This document shows positions 8,515 through 17,344 of a stretch of 62,856 nt of DNA, one piece after another (within the stretch, counting starts at the first letter, position 1; the number at the start of each line of letters is the position of its first letter). The translations under genes and the position numbers were made by a program. Source of the DNA: an uncultured Chitinophagaceae bacterium (GTDB lineage: Bacteria > Bacteroidota > Bacteroidia > Chitinophagales > Chitinophagaceae); contig CAKZFX010000027.1 of assembly GCA_936908745.1 (NCBI GenBank), forward strand, positions 1-62,856. Reading direction: 5' to 3'. The notes beneath the pieces were generated by a model, which did not search any database, was not told where the DNA came from, and was given only the letters and a program-made list of their open reading frames with translations.

Positions 8515-10581
8515 ATGACAGAACTACCTATTTTATTAAAAGCCTACCGGCTGATGAGCCAGGCGAAAGTGATGGCTGAAACCTATGAAGCCAACCGTGC
8601 TGTTTGCAAATATGTGCACTCTACTTCCCGCGGGCATGAAGCGATACAACTGGCCACTGCTTTTCAATTGCAGCCACAGGACTTTGTAAGCCCTTACTAC
8701 CGGGATGAAAGCATTTTATTAGGACTCGGGTTTACACCCTACCAGCAGATGTTGCAACTGCTGGCGAAGGGAGAAGATATATTTACCGGCGGAAGAGAAT
8801 ATTATAACCACCCCAACTACAAGGGAGAAGATAAGCCGACGATCATCCACCAAAGCAGCGCCACCGGTATGCAGGTGATACCTACCACGGGTATTGCACA
8901 AGGCATTCAGTATTGGGAAACGACCGATCTGTCAAAGCTGAAGAAAGGTGCAGCAGGAGAACTACCTGTTGTTATTTGTTCATTAGGCGATGCAAGCGTA
9001 ACGGAAGGAGAAGTAAGTGAAGCCTTCCAGTTTGCGGTGCTGAAACAATTGCCCATCATCTATCTCGTACAAGATAACAATTGGGGTATCAGTGTAACGG
9101 CGGCGGAAGCAAGAGCCATGAATGCGTTTGAATTTGCCGCAGGTTTCAAAGGAATGAACCGGGTGCAGGTGGATGGCAGTGACTTTGAAGCATCGTACAA
9201 TATGATGCGGTATGTAACCGAACAAGTGCGTAAAGAAAGAAAGCCTTTTATCGTACATGCGTCAGTGCCATTGTTAGGGCATCATACGAGTGGTGTACGC
9301 AAAGATTTTTACAGAACAGAAGAAGACTGGAATAAACATTTGGAAACTGATCCGAATCCAAAGCTGCGGAAAAGATTGCTGGAAAGAGGCGTTTCAGAAG
9401 AAGAATTACAACAAATAGAACGTGAAGCCTCTATCTATATAGACGAAGAATTTGCCAAAGCAGTTGCATCGGCAGAGCCCGATCCGGCGACGGTATCAAA
9501 GCATGTTTTTGTGCCTACGCCGGTGACGGAAGAAAAAGGGGAACGTTCTCCCGCCGGTGCGGAAAAAGTGCTGATGGTGGATGCTGCTTTATTTGCCATC
9601 CGCGAACTGATGGAGAAGCACCCTGAAACCGTGTTGTACGGGCAGGATGTGGGCCGCAGGCTCGGTGGCGTATTCAGGGAGGCTGCCACGCTGGCCGAAC
9701 AGTTTGGCGACCACAGGGTCTTTAATACGGCCATACAGGAAGCCTACATCGTGGGGTCAACAGTGGGCATGAATGCGGTGGGATTGAAGCCGATCGTGGA
9801 AGTACAGTTTGCGGATTATATCTATCCCGGTTTTAATCAGCTGGTGACGGAAATATCAAAGAGTTGTTACCTGAGTTGTGGCAAATTCCCGGTGTCGATG
9901 ATACTGCGGGTGCCGATTGGCGCTTATGGTGGCGGCGGTCCTTATCATAGTGGTTCGGTAGAAAGTACCTTGTTATCTATCAAAGGAATTAAAATCGTGT
10001 ATCCATCCAATGCGGCCGATATGAAGGGATTGATAAAAGCGGCTTACTATGATGGCAACCCGGTGGTGATGCTGGAACATAAAGGACTTTACTGGAGCAA
10101 AGTGCCGGGTACAGAAGAGGCAAAAACAGTGGAGCCTTCAGCCGATTATATGTTGCCGTTAGGCAAAGCGAATATCATTACAAAAGCGTCGGATGAAAAT
10201 ACAGATAACGGCGAAAGCTGTGTGGTGATCACGTATGGTATGGGTGTGTATTGGGCAAAGGCTGCTGCAAAAGCGTTTGACCAGCAGGTGGAAATTGTTG
10301 ACCTGCGCACACTATTCCCGCTGGATGAAGCCTTGATTTTTGAGCGGGTGAAGCTGCATGGCAAATGCCTTGTATTGACCGAAGAGCAGCAAAATAACTC
10401 CTTTGCCGAAGCGCTGGCCGGGCGGATCAGCAATCATTGTTTCCGCTATCTTGATGCGCCTGTGCAGGTGATGGGCGCACTGAACATACCCGCCGTTCCG
10501 ATGAATATGGGGTTGGAAAAAGCGATGCTGCCGGATGCGGAAAAGGTAAAAACCGCTATCAGCCAACTATTGACAAGCTGA
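8515..10581 (+). CDS. 2-oxoacid dehydrogenase E1, alpha-beta fusion (688 aa)
   Basis: Thiamine-diphosphate E1 component of a 2-oxoacid dehydrogenase complex (branched-chain 2-oxoacid or pyruvate type), with alpha and beta subunits in one chain. The alpha half (~1-325) has the ThDP-binding stretch from SLGDASVTEGE to VQDNNWGIS and the phosphorylation-loop-like HHTSGVRKDFY. The beta half (~345-688) begins EKVLMVDAALFAIRELMEKHPE and has GQDVGRRLGGVFREA, ADYIYPGFNQ and GAYGGGGPYHSGS. A second, longer fusion paralogue lies at 17931. No E2 or E3 gene is nearby, so substrate is not assignable. Confidence 0.93.
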   Translation: MTELPILLKAYRLMSQAKVMAETYEANRAVCKYVHSTSRGHEAIQLATAFQLQPQDFVSPYYRDESILLGLGFTPYQQMLQLLAKGEDIFTGGREYYNHPNYKGEDKPTIIHQSSATGMQVIPTTGIAQGIQYWETTDLSKLKKGAAGELPVVICSLGDASVTEGEVSEAFQFAVLKQLPIIYLVQDNNWGISVTAAEARAMNAFEFAAGFKGMNRVQVDGSDFEASYNMMRYVTEQVRKERKPFIVHASVPLLGHHTSGVRKDFYRTEEDWNKHLETDPNPKLRKRLLERGVSEEELQQIEREASIYIDEEFAKAVASAEPDPATVSKHVFVPTPVTEEKGERSPAGAEKVLMVDAALFAIRELMEKHPETVLYGQDVGRRLGGVFREAATLAEQFGDHRVFNTAIQEAYIVGSTVGMNAVGLKPIVEVQFADYIYPGFNQLVTEISKSCYLSCGKFPVSMILRVPIGAYGGGGPYHSGSVESTLLSIKGIKIVYPSNAADMKGLIKAAYYDGNPVVMLEHKGLYWSKVPGTEEAKTVEPSADYMLPLGKANIITKASDENTDNGESCVVITYGMGVYWAKAAAKAFDQQVEIVDLRTLFPLDEALIFERVKLHGKCLVLTEEQQNNSFAEALAGRISNHCFRYLDAPVQVMGALNIPAVPMNMGLEKAMLPDAEKVKTAISQLLTS

Positions 10582-10636
10582 TAAACAAAACTTTAGATCG
10601 GTTCAAATTTCATTTCAAATTATAGGCTGGAATGTC

Positions 10637-10644
10637 TATTTTTG
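10637..10644 (+). promoter_or_regulatory. -7 element of the tRNA-Met gene
   Basis: TATTTTTG, an exact TAnnTTTG match, ending 10 bp before the tRNA 5' end. Confidence 0.5.
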
Positions 10645-10654
10645 CCGCCCATTC

Positions 10655-10728
10655 GCCGGGGTAGCTCAGCTGGTTAGAGCATCGGATTCATAACCCGAAG
10701 GTCGGCAGTTCAAGTCTGCTCTCCGGTA
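10655..10728 (+). tRNA. tRNA-Met (CAT anticodon)
   Basis: Cloverleaf folds by hand: acceptor GCCGGGG (10655-10661) with CTCCGGT (10721-10727), D stem GCTC/GAGC, anticodon loop TTCATAA (10687-10693) with CAT at 10689-10691, T stem GGCAG/CTGCT around TTCAAGT. Discriminator A at 10728; CCA is not encoded. The anticodon stem lacks the three G-C pairs of initiator tRNA, so elongator Met is favoured; a lysidine-modified Ile tRNA cannot be fully excluded. Confidence 0.92.
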
Positions 10729-10732
10729 CTGG

Positions 10733-10768
10733 AAAAAAGTCTGAAACGTAACGTTTTGGACTTTTTTT
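10733..10768 (+). terminator. Terminator after tRNA-Met
   Basis: AAAAAAGTC (10733-10741) pairs with GACTTTTTT (10759-10767); an inner AAACGT/ACGTTT stem extends the hairpin. Followed by T's. Confidence 0.75.
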
Positions 10769-10821
10769 ATGCACCCGCTGTAATGACTGTTGCCATTCAC
10801 AATTCACCATTGACCATTCAC

Positions 10822-10829
10822 TATCTTTA
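10822..10829 (+). promoter_or_regulatory. Candidate -7 element of the GNAT gene
   Basis: TATCTTTA, one mismatch to TAnnTTTG, ending 5 bp before ATG 10835; would give a nearly leaderless mRNA. Confidence 0.35.
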
Positions 10830-10834
10830 TTCCC

Positions 10835-11395
10835 ATGATCAGACTCGCCACACCTGCCGATGCCGAAGCTATGCTGGCCATCTATGCGCCGTATATAAGA
10901 GATACTTCCATTACGTTTGAAACAGAAGTGCCGTCCGTGGCTGATTTTGCCAAAAGGGTGGAGCATTATTTAGAAAACTTTCCCTGGCTGGTGTTTGAAG
11001 TGGACGGCGAAATTGCCGGTTATGCCTACGCTTCCCGCTATCGTGAGCGCATCGCTTACCAATGGAGCCTGGAATGTTCGGTATATGTAAACGAGAAATT
11101 TTTCCGCAAAGGCATTGCACGTAAGCTGTATGCAAAACTGTTTGAATTATTAAAGCTGCAAGGTTTTACATTGGTGTATGCGGTGATCAATTTGCCCAAC
11201 GATGAAAGCGTGGCCTTGCATGAAAGCATGGGTTTTTCTTATTTCGCTACCTATGAAAAAGTAGGTTATAAATTAGGCCGCTGGAAAAATGTGGGCTGGT
11301 GGAAATTGCAGTTGAATGATTTTGTTGATGAGCCGCCTGCGCCGGTTCCTTTTCCGGAGTTGAAGGCAACTAATGTAGCAGATGTATTACGGTAA
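10835..11395 (+). CDS. GNAT N-acetyltransferase, phosphinothricin/methionine-sulfoximine type
   Basis: 186-residue GNAT-fold acetyltransferase of the Pat/MnaT subgroup, which acetylates small amino-acid analogues such as phosphinothricin or methionine sulfoximine. Family marks: the start IRLATPADAEAMLAIYAPY, then TSITFETEVPS, ECSVYVNEKFFRKGIARKLY (acetyl-CoA loop RKGIAR) and the C-terminal YKLGRWKNVGWWKLQL. The last ~15 residues (a Pro-rich PPAPVPFPEL tail) extend a little beyond the core. The real substrate is unknown. Confidence 0.88.
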   Translation: MIRLATPADAEAMLAIYAPYIRDTSITFETEVPSVADFAKRVEHYLENFPWLVFEVDGEIAGYAYASRYRERIAYQWSLECSVYVNEKFFRKGIARKLYAKLFELLKLQGFTLVYAVINLPNDESVALHESMGFSYFATYEKVGYKLGRWKNVGWWKLQLNDFVDEPPAPVPFPELKATNVADVLR

Positions 11396-11436
11396 TGGCA
11401 TTTGAACATATAAAACTGACCGTTGCAGGTAGCTTG

Positions 11437-11952
11437 TCACATTAATAAGGTTTGAATGTCGTCTAAAATTCTCTTTCTTAATTTTTCTGTCCCTCCAAAA
11501 TCAATGAAACCACCGTCAGAATAATCATATCCCTGCACACTAAAGCGAACGCTATTATTGTCGTAAAATATATAGATCTTATAGGTAGAGCTCCAAAATT
11601 TTTTTCTATATGTAAACGAACAGTAATTGTCATTCAAGGATACTGTTATATTCATATTTGAAAGAAATGTATCTATAGCTGTTTTCTTTTTTGCCAACGG
11701 CTGAGAAGAAGTTATGGTAACAATTTTATAACGGTTGGGAAGTTTATAAAGACCATAGACTCCTAAAAACAATAAAAAAGAAAAGCCGGAATAGTGAAAA
11801 AGATGATTGCCTTTAAATTTTTCAGGCCGTGTTACAATAATGAATAACAGAACAAGGCTAAGAGTTATAACAGAAATACTAAGTCCATAATACCAATATC
11901 TGTCAAAGCCTGTTTTCTTTTTTACATTTTGTTCAAACTCCTGGTAAGTCAT
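11437..11952 (-). CDS. Hypothetical protein with two membrane helices
   Basis: 171 residues. A short cytoplasmic N-terminus is followed by two hydrophobic segments (~23-41 and ~54-68) and a polar C-terminal domain (~75-171) rich in aromatic residues (YCSFTYRKKFWSSTYKIYIFYD). The layout resembles small YcxB-like or PH-like membrane proteins, but no family is recognised. Base use is AT-richer than neighbouring genes, hinting at a more recent or less constrained gene. It is transcribed alone and converges on the GNAT gene. Confidence 0.6.
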   Translation of the reverse strand: MTYQEFEQNVKKKTGFDRYWYYGLSISVITLSLVLLFIIVTRPEKFKGNHLFHYSGFSFLLFLGVYGLYKLPNRYKIVTITSSQPLAKKKTAIDTFLSNMNITVSLNDNYCSFTYRKKFWSSTYKIYIFYDNNSVRFSVQGYDYSDGGFIDFGGTEKLRKRILDDIQTLLM

Positions 11953-12046
11953 ATAGCATTACTGATGCTGTTGTGTGTTTGCTTTTTCTACACCAGCAAA
12001 AATAAAAACAAAAACTCCACGTTGCCTCGGTGAATAAACTAATACT

Positions 12047-13270
12047 TTATTTCATCACCGCTTCCTTCTGCACCACTTCCACACGACCGGGATATACAGC
12101 TAAGGCTGCTTCCAAACAATCCATCGCTGCATTGAGCGCATCGAGGTTTAACACATAGGCCAAACGCACTTCGTTTTTACCTAAACCCGGTGTTCCATAA
12201 AAACCAGTCGCAGGCGCCAGCATCACCGTTTGGTTATTGTGTGAAAAAGATTCCAGCAACCATTTGCAAAAGGTATCAGAGTCATCAATAGGTAATTGAG
12301 CGATCGCATAGAAAGCACCACCGGGATTGGGGCAATAAACACCCGTCATCGCATTCAGTCGTTTGATCAACAGATCACGACGGTTTTGGTATTCTTTTTT
12401 TGGTGCGTCAAAATAACTGTCTGGCAGATCAACCGCAGCTTCGCCCATGATCTGTGCCAAGCCGGGAGGACTTAATCTTGCCTGTGCAAATTTCATGGCT
12501 GCATCATACACCGCTTTGTTCTTTGTCACCAATGCACCGATCCTTGCACCACAGGCGCTGTATCGCTTACTGATGGTGTCCATCAATACCACATTGTCAT
12601 CCATATTTTCAAGATGCATGGCGCTTACATAGTCGCCATCGTAACAAAATTCACGGTAGGCTTCATCGCTGAAAAGGTACAGACCATGCTTCAAACAGAT
12701 CTGTTTCAGCGCTTCCATTTCTTCACGGCTGTATAAATAGCCTGTTGGATTATTGGGGCTGCAAATGATGATCGCTTTTGTTTTATGCGTGATCACTTTT
12801 TCAAAATCAGCGATCGGTGGCAATGCAAAACCATTTTCAATATGCGCTGTGATCGGCACCACCGTTACACCGGCTGCACAGGCAAAGCCATTGTAGTTAG
12901 CATAAAATGGTTCCGGGATAATCACTTCATCACCGGGATTGAGGCAGGTAAAAAAACCAAACATAATGGCTTCGCTACCGCCGGTAGTGATCAGTATCTG
13001 TTCATGTGAAACAGTAATGCCTACTTTTTTATAATAGTCCACCAGTTTGCGGCGATAGCTTTCATTACCGGCGCTATGGCTGTATTCTAATACTTTGATA
13101 TCTGCATTTTTCACCGCATCCAGGATCTCCGGAGGCGTTTCAATATCAGGCTGGCCGATATTCAAATGATATACTTTCGTTCCTTTCTTTTTTGCAGCTT
13201 CTGCAAAAGGGACCAGTTTGCGTATAGGAGAGGCCGGCATCTGCTGACCGCGATCGGAAATGTTTAACAT
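12047..13270 (-). CDS. PLP-dependent aminotransferase, class I/II
   Basis: 407-residue fold-type I aminotransferase, aspartate/aromatic aminotransferase-like, cytoplasmic. Visible: the substrate segment HLNIGQPDIETP, the PLP-phosphate region TTGGSEAIMFGF, the conserved SPNNPTGYLYSREEM, FSDEAYREF with the PLP-ring Asp, and the Schiff-base lysine in TISKRYSACGARIG. The C-terminal domain ends with the substrate carboxylate Arg in NEVRLAYV. The amino donor and acceptor cannot be fixed. The ATG at 13270 is supported by a TACCTTTG box four bases upstream. Confidence 0.93.
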   Translation of the reverse strand: MLNISDRGQQMPASPIRKLVPFAEAAKKKGTKVYHLNIGQPDIETPPEILDAVKNADIKVLEYSHSAGNESYRRKLVDYYKKVGITVSHEQILITTGGSEAIMFGFFTCLNPGDEVIIPEPFYANYNGFACAAGVTVVPITAHIENGFALPPIADFEKVITHKTKAIIICSPNNPTGYLYSREEMEALKQICLKHGLYLFSDEAYREFCYDGDYVSAMHLENMDDNVVLMDTISKRYSACGARIGALVTKNKAVYDAAMKFAQARLSPPGLAQIMGEAAVDLPDSYFDAPKKEYQNRRDLLIKRLNAMTGVYCPNPGGAFYAIAQLPIDDSDTFCKWLLESFSHNNQTVMLAPATGFYGTPGLGKNEVRLAYVLNLDALNAAMDCLEAALAVYPGRVEVVQKEAVMK

Positions 13271-13274
13271 ACTG

Positions 13275-13282
13275 CAAAGGTA
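13275..13282 (-). promoter_or_regulatory. -7 element directly abutting the aminotransferase start
   Basis: Minus-strand TACCTTTG, exact TAnnTTTG, with only four bases (CAGT) before the ATG; implies a leaderless transcript. Confidence 0.55.
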
Positions 13283-13375
13283 TAAGAAGTTTGTAGTTTG
13301 TGATTTATAGTTTGTAGTTAATCCTCCAACGGAAAACTCTTTTCTTTTGGGAAAGGCTCACTCTTGAGGATTATT

Positions 13376-13873
13376 TTATACATCTACGTCATTAAAAGAT
13401 AATGTGATGTTGCTGATGGTAGCGTTTACTTTCCGGTAACGGACGCCCGCTTTATCCAGCATGATCCGGGAGGCTTTGAACACATCGTTGCCCTCGTATT
13501 TATCGGACAGGTACACGACTTCCGTGATACCCGACTGGATGATGGCTTTGGCACATTCATTACAGGGAAATAAGGCGGTGTATATTTTACAACCCTGCAA
13601 ATCCATCCCGATATTGTTGAGGATCGCATTCAGTTCGGCATGGCAGATGTAGGGATACTTGGTGTCGAGGTATTCGCCCTGTTTTTCCCAGGGAAAATCA
13701 TCATCATCGCAGCCGATGGGCAGACCATTGTAACCGGCGCCCACGATCTTATTTTTTTGGTTGACGATACAGGCGCCCACCTGTGTGCTGGGGTCTTTGC
13801 TGCGCTTGGCGGAGAGTAAGGCCACGCCCATAAAGTATTCATCCCAGGAAATATAACCCGGTCGTTTTTTCAT
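13376..13873 (-). CDS. Deoxycytidylate (dCMP) deaminase family protein
   Basis: 165-residue zinc-dependent deaminase of the dCMP/ComEB family, converting dCMP to dUMP for thymidylate synthesis. Zinc and catalytic motifs are intact: CHAELNAI (His and Glu) and FPCNECAKAI (two Cys). The N-terminus SWDEYFMGVALLSAKRSKDPSTQVGACIV is typical. The length matches bacterial dCMP deaminases. Transcribed away from the neighbour at 14075. Confidence 0.92.
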   Translation of the reverse strand: MKKRPGYISWDEYFMGVALLSAKRSKDPSTQVGACIVNQKNKIVGAGYNGLPIGCDDDDFPWEKQGEYLDTKYPYICHAELNAILNNIGMDLQGCKIYTALFPCNECAKAIIQSGITEVVYLSDKYEGNDVFKASRIMLDKAGVRYRKVNATISNITLSFNDVDV

Positions 13874-13877
13874 GTCC

Positions 13878-13885
13878 CGAATGTA
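13878..13885 (-). promoter_or_regulatory. Candidate -7 element abutting the dCMP deaminase start
   Basis: Minus-strand TACATTCG (one mismatch to TAnnTTTG) with four bases (GGAC) before the ATG at 13873. Confidence 0.4.
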
Positions 13886-14074
13886 GGCAAAAGCCGGAAT
13901 TCAATTTCCCGCAGATAAGTGCAGATGTTGGACAATTTTTTCGGCGAAAATATGCGGGTCGTAGGGTATTTTTTCAACCTGTCGCACTGCTTATCTTGGC
14001 CATCAAAGCAACCAATAGAGAAAAGTCCCGGTCTGTAAAAGGATCCCGTTTTTTTTAACCATAAACCATCAGCC

Positions 14075-14680
14075 ATGCGCATCACATTTATCGCCTTCCT
14101 TTGCCTTGCTGCCTTTTCGGTAGAGGCACAAACCAAGAAAATCGCCTTCAAAAGCCATAGCGGCAATATGGCCAATTTCAATACAGCCCTGGAAAATGAC
14201 CTGTTTGAAACGGACCATTCCAATTTTGGACATGCGCCGCAACGAAACGTAGTGACGGCACAGCTGGACAGCCTGATTTTTGTTTCCGATACCATGGCGA
14301 TCCTTGTGACCAGTGAATATTGCACCCGGACAGACCGGATTTCGGATAAGCCCATTACTGATCCTAAATTGTGGAAAGCCGGTCGTGAAGTGGCGTTAAA
14401 TCACCCTTTGTTTTCAAGACAACATTCACTGGATAGCATCAAGAAAGTGATTGCTGAAAAGTATAATTTCCAAAACCCGGTTGAGAAGGTGATTTTTGTG
14501 GGCTACGATAATAAGAAGCCGGTAAAGAAAAAAGACAAGAAAAAGAAAGAACAGCCGTTGGTTGTTTCGGCCAGTACAGAACAGGAACCGGCATCAGAAA
14601 ACGGTCAGCTGGCTTTCTTATTTGGTGGCGTGATACTTGCTTCTATGTTAGCCGGCAAAGCATCACAACGAAACAGCTAA
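14075..14680 (+). CDS. Hypothetical secreted or membrane-anchored protein
   Basis: 201 residues, unrecognised. A signal peptide (1-19, ending VEAQ) is followed by a soluble domain (~20-145) and a strongly basic linker (KKPVKKKDKKKKEQ, ~149-162). A hydrophobic stretch near the C-terminus (~183-195, LAFLFGGVILASMLAG) could anchor it in a membrane. The basic linker before a terminal helix may be a topology signal. The DoxX-like gene follows after 24 bp, so the two are probably co-transcribed. Confidence 0.65.
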   Translation: MRITFIAFLCLAAFSVEAQTKKIAFKSHSGNMANFNTALENDLFETDHSNFGHAPQRNVVTAQLDSLIFVSDTMAILVTSEYCTRTDRISDKPITDPKLWKAGREVALNHPLFSRQHSLDSIKKVIAEKYNFQNPVEKVIFVGYDNKKPVKKKDKKKKEQPLVVSASTEQEPASENGQLAFLFGGVILASMLAGKASQRNS

Positions 14681-14704
14681 TCATTTTAAGAAGAAATATT
14701 TTTT

Positions 14705-15922
14705 ATGAGAAAGAAGCATTCATTTTTTAAGACATGGGCTTCTTTCTTTTTTTTGCTCGGTATTCTCTTTATTCCTTTCACTTTTTCATTGATCCGTTTT
14801 CAATTGGCGTTGACCGATTTTGTTTTTGGCAAATTGATTGGCGGGGTCGCTTCTTCTTTTTTTGGAATAACTCTCAAAGACACCGGTGTCTATTCTGATT
14901 CTGTGTCCATGTATATATTGCTGTTGCTGCTGCTGATCGTTGCGCTCCTGTTGACATTTTTGTTTCAATGGCTGCAAAAAAACGAAGGACGAACAGAAAA
15001 ACTGCAGGTTATTATTCGGCAACTGATGATTGCCTATCTCGTTCTTATCTTATTAAAATACGGGCTGGACAAGATTTTTAAAACGCAGTTTTATTTACCG
15101 GAACCCAATACTTTGTTTACCCCGATGGGTCAGTTGAGCAAGGATATCTTGTTCTGGAGTACCATGGGTGTTTCGCATGGCTACAATATATTTCTCGGCA
15201 GCATGGAAGTAGTGGCCGCTGTGTTTCTTTTTTTCCGGCGCACAAGGCTGGCGGGATTGCTGCTGACCGTTGGCTTATTCGTTCATGTGGTGGCCCTTAA
15301 TTTCAGCTATGATATTTCGGTGAAAGTGTTTGCTGTATTTACATTTTTGATGAGCTTATTTTTACTATGGCCATATGGAAAACGTTTGTACCTGTTCTTT
15401 TTTACAAATAAAACAGTTGAGCCATTACACGTAACGCAAACCAGTTGGCTTATGCCAAAATACAGGAATCTTGTTATGACCCTTGCAGGTTTATTTATAA
15501 TAGCAGAGGCGTTTTATCCTTATTTCAAAACAGGAAATTTTAATGATGATTATGCAAAGCGTCCCTACCTGCATGGTGCTTACGAGGTAACGGCGGTGGT
15601 AGATGGAAATGATACATTAGGCGCAGCTACCTTGCCAGTGAAAAGATTTTTTATTCATCGTGACAGTTATTTGATAGTGCAGGATCAGCAGGACAGGATG
15701 CATGATTATAAACTCGCATACCATCCCGGTCATTTCACTATAACCGATTACCAATTGCGTAAAAGAGAATTGGAATACAGTTACAATGCCAGCGACAGCG
15801 TATTAAAACTGCGCTATTTTTCCGGCAATAAAGCTTATTGGCTGATAGGAAAACAGCTGGACTGGAAAAAGTTACCCGTGTTGAAACATGAATTTAACTG
15901 GACGATGGATGCACCTCAATAA
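14705..15922 (+). CDS. DoxX-like polytopic membrane protein with C-terminal soluble domain
   Basis: 405 residues. About eight hydrophobic segments occupy ~8-255, including a very Leu-rich helix (~70-87). The 170-230 part (YNIFLGSMEVVAAVFLFFRRTRLAGLLL) resembles DoxX/DoxD-family quinone-linked membrane proteins. The C-terminal ~140 residues (from YFKTGNFNDDY) form a beta-rich non-membrane domain, possibly periplasmic. Function unknown. Its last 7 bases overlap the convergent small gene ending at 15916. Confidence 0.7.
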   Translation: MRKKHSFFKTWASFFFLLGILFIPFTFSLIRFQLALTDFVFGKLIGGVASSFFGITLKDTGVYSDSVSMYILLLLLLIVALLLTFLFQWLQKNEGRTEKLQVIIRQLMIAYLVLILLKYGLDKIFKTQFYLPEPNTLFTPMGQLSKDILFWSTMGVSHGYNIFLGSMEVVAAVFLFFRRTRLAGLLLTVGLFVHVVALNFSYDISVKVFAVFTFLMSLFLLWPYGKRLYLFFFTNKTVEPLHVTQTSWLMPKYRNLVMTLAGLFIIAEAFYPYFKTGNFNDDYAKRPYLHGAYEVTAVVDGNDTLGAATLPVKRFFIHRDSYLIVQDQQDRMHDYKLAYHPGHFTITDYQLRKRELEYSYNASDSVLKLRYFSGNKAYWLIGKQLDWKKLPVLKHEFNWTMDAPQ

Positions 15923-16185
15923 TTTTCTTCTAAGCCGTGGCAATGCTCACCGGCAACGATCATTCCCTTGGTGATCTCGATCTGCAATTCTTTATCTATC
16001 TGTGAATGATCTTTCAAAAAGTTATTGACAGGCAATACCATCTTATGCAGGTAGTTACCTGCTGTTTCATAAATCGTTACCAGTTCTTCCCTGATCACAG
16101 ATACACCGTGCTGAATGGCGTTATTAAATGCCTGTAAGTTGTCAGTGATAACCTCGGCTGGCAATGCGTTAAATGGCTTCGACAT
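15916..16185 (-). CDS. Small helical hypothetical protein
   Basis: 89 residues, mostly amphipathic helix (DNLQAFNNAIQHGVSVIREEL), without signal peptide or membrane segment, ending GEHCHGLEENY with a Cys-His pair. No family recognised. The ordered composition, and a stop overlapping that of the convergent gene by a few bases, favour a real gene. Confidence 0.55.
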   Translation of the reverse strand: MSKPFNALPAEVITDNLQAFNNAIQHGVSVIREELVTIYETAGNYLHKMVLPVNNFLKDHSQIDKELQIEITKGMIVAGEHCHGLEENY

Positions 16186-16349
16186 AAAAAAGAAGGTTTG
16201 ATAACGTAATCAGAAAATTCATGCCGGAAAATGGGTACAATTATTCCTTTTATTGTGACTCACTTCTTTAGCTTGTCAAATGTGGAAAAATCCTTTAACC
16301 CGGATTGAAAGACAAGGTTATGCAATGATTAAAAAATGATTAAGGGAGT

Positions 16350-16814
16350 TTATTTGCCCCATTCCCATAAACCCCACTTTACCGTATCGGGGATTTTTTC
16401 CCCGCTTTGTTTCAGGGTGAGTAATATATTACCACGGTGGTGCGATTCATGCGAGACCAGATACCCCAGGAAAGGCAGGACGCCTTTTTTAAATCCTTTT
16501 AATTTACCGCCATCGTCCCAGCTTTTAGACAGCAGTTCTTCGATAGCATTGGAAGAGTCGGTTAAGGCTTTCAATAACTTTTTTGTGTCAGGCGTGGCAG
16601 CTTTATCCACCACTGTATATTTTTTAAAAATGTCTTTGGCGCAGATTTCCAGCCACTGCATTCGTACATTATGTATATGCACCCATTGATCATAAACGGT
16701 GCGGCCACCGCGGGTGCTAAGCGTTTTACTCATCCCGCCGGCTGTTGTATTATTAATTAATAACACATTCATGCGTTGGTGGATGCGCCAGGTGTCAAGC
16801 AGTTGTTCTTTCAT
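16350..16814 (-). CDS. DinB family protein
   Basis: 154-residue DinB/YfiT-type four-helix bundle, a fold of metal-binding thiol S-transferases. The three candidate metal-ligand histidines are present: one in DQWVHIHNVRMQW (~47) and two in SHESHHRGNIL (~128-132). Substrate unknown. Probably monocistronic. Confidence 0.82.
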   Translation of the reverse strand: MKEQLLDTWRIHQRMNVLLINNTTAGGMSKTLSTRGGRTVYDQWVHIHNVRMQWLEICAKDIFKKYTVVDKAATPDTKKLLKALTDSSNAIEELLSKSWDDGGKLKGFKKGVLPFLGYLVSHESHHRGNILLTLKQSGEKIPDTVKWGLWEWGK

Positions 16815-16830
16815 ACCCTAAAAATAAAAA

Positions 16831-16854
16831 TCCCTCCCTTTTAAAAGGGAGGGA
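16831..16854 (-). terminator. Terminator of the DUF1573 pair (perfect 24-bp palindrome)
   Basis: TCCCTCCCTTTTAAAAGGGAGGGA is fully self-complementary and is followed on the minus strand by a T-rich run. It lies 36 bp downstream of the 16891 gene stop. Confidence 0.75.
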
Positions 16855-16890
16855 CTCGGTTAAAAGCGGTCGAAATATTCAGTGAAAAAA

Positions 16891-17331
16891 TTAGTTCTTA
16901 CCTTTTTTACCGGCATTTTCTTTTGCCCATGCATCGTATGCTTCCGCAGTCAATACTTCACCAGAGATCTGAACCGTTTTAGGCTGTTCGATACCTGCGA
17001 TTTTTACAAATACATCTTTATGGAAAACAGCTACAGCAGCAGAGTTGTACTGAACTTTCAGCTTCGCTGTTTCACCAGGCATAATAGGCTTTTCGATTTT
17101 TTCCGGAGTTGTACATCCGCAGCTTGCCCAGGAGTTTTCGATTGTAACAGGTTTATCGCTGATGTTTTTGATTTCAAAGCTGTAAGTAACCGGAACGTTT
17201 TGTTTCAGTTTACCAAAATCGTGGTTTTCAACATTGAATTTTACAACATTATCTGCTTTAAGATCGGCTGTCTGGGCCATAGCAGCGTAAGTAAACAGGA
17301 AAGCAGCGGCGAGTGATAAAATCTTCTTCAT
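16891..17331 (-). CDS. DUF1573 protein (second of a tandem pair)
   Basis: 146 residues: signal peptide (1-19, ending AAMAQ) and one DUF1573 beta-sandwich of the ASPM/SPD2/Hydin-like Ig type (~25-135), with the family hallmark ENSWASCGCTTPEKIEKPIMPGE containing the CGCT motif. The family is abundant and secreted in Bacteroidota; function unknown, probably periplasmic. It lies 13 bp after the 17345 paralogue in one transcript. Confidence 0.88.
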   Translation of the reverse strand: MKKILSLAAAFLFTYAAMAQTADLKADNVVKFNVENHDFGKLKQNVPVTYSFEIKNISDKPVTIENSWASCGCTTPEKIEKPIMPGETAKLKVQYNSAAVAVFHKDVFVKIAGIEQPKTVQISGEVLTAEAYDAWAKENAGKKGKN

Positions 17332-17344
17332 GGTTTTTAAAAGT

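Noticed and set aside
10655..10728. tRNA considered as initiator Met
   Set aside because: The anticodon stem lacks the three consecutive G-C pairs typical of initiators.
13870..14355. 161-codon minus-strand reading frame
   Set aside because: Lies opposite the 14075 gene and has no coherent domain or signal; a shadow.
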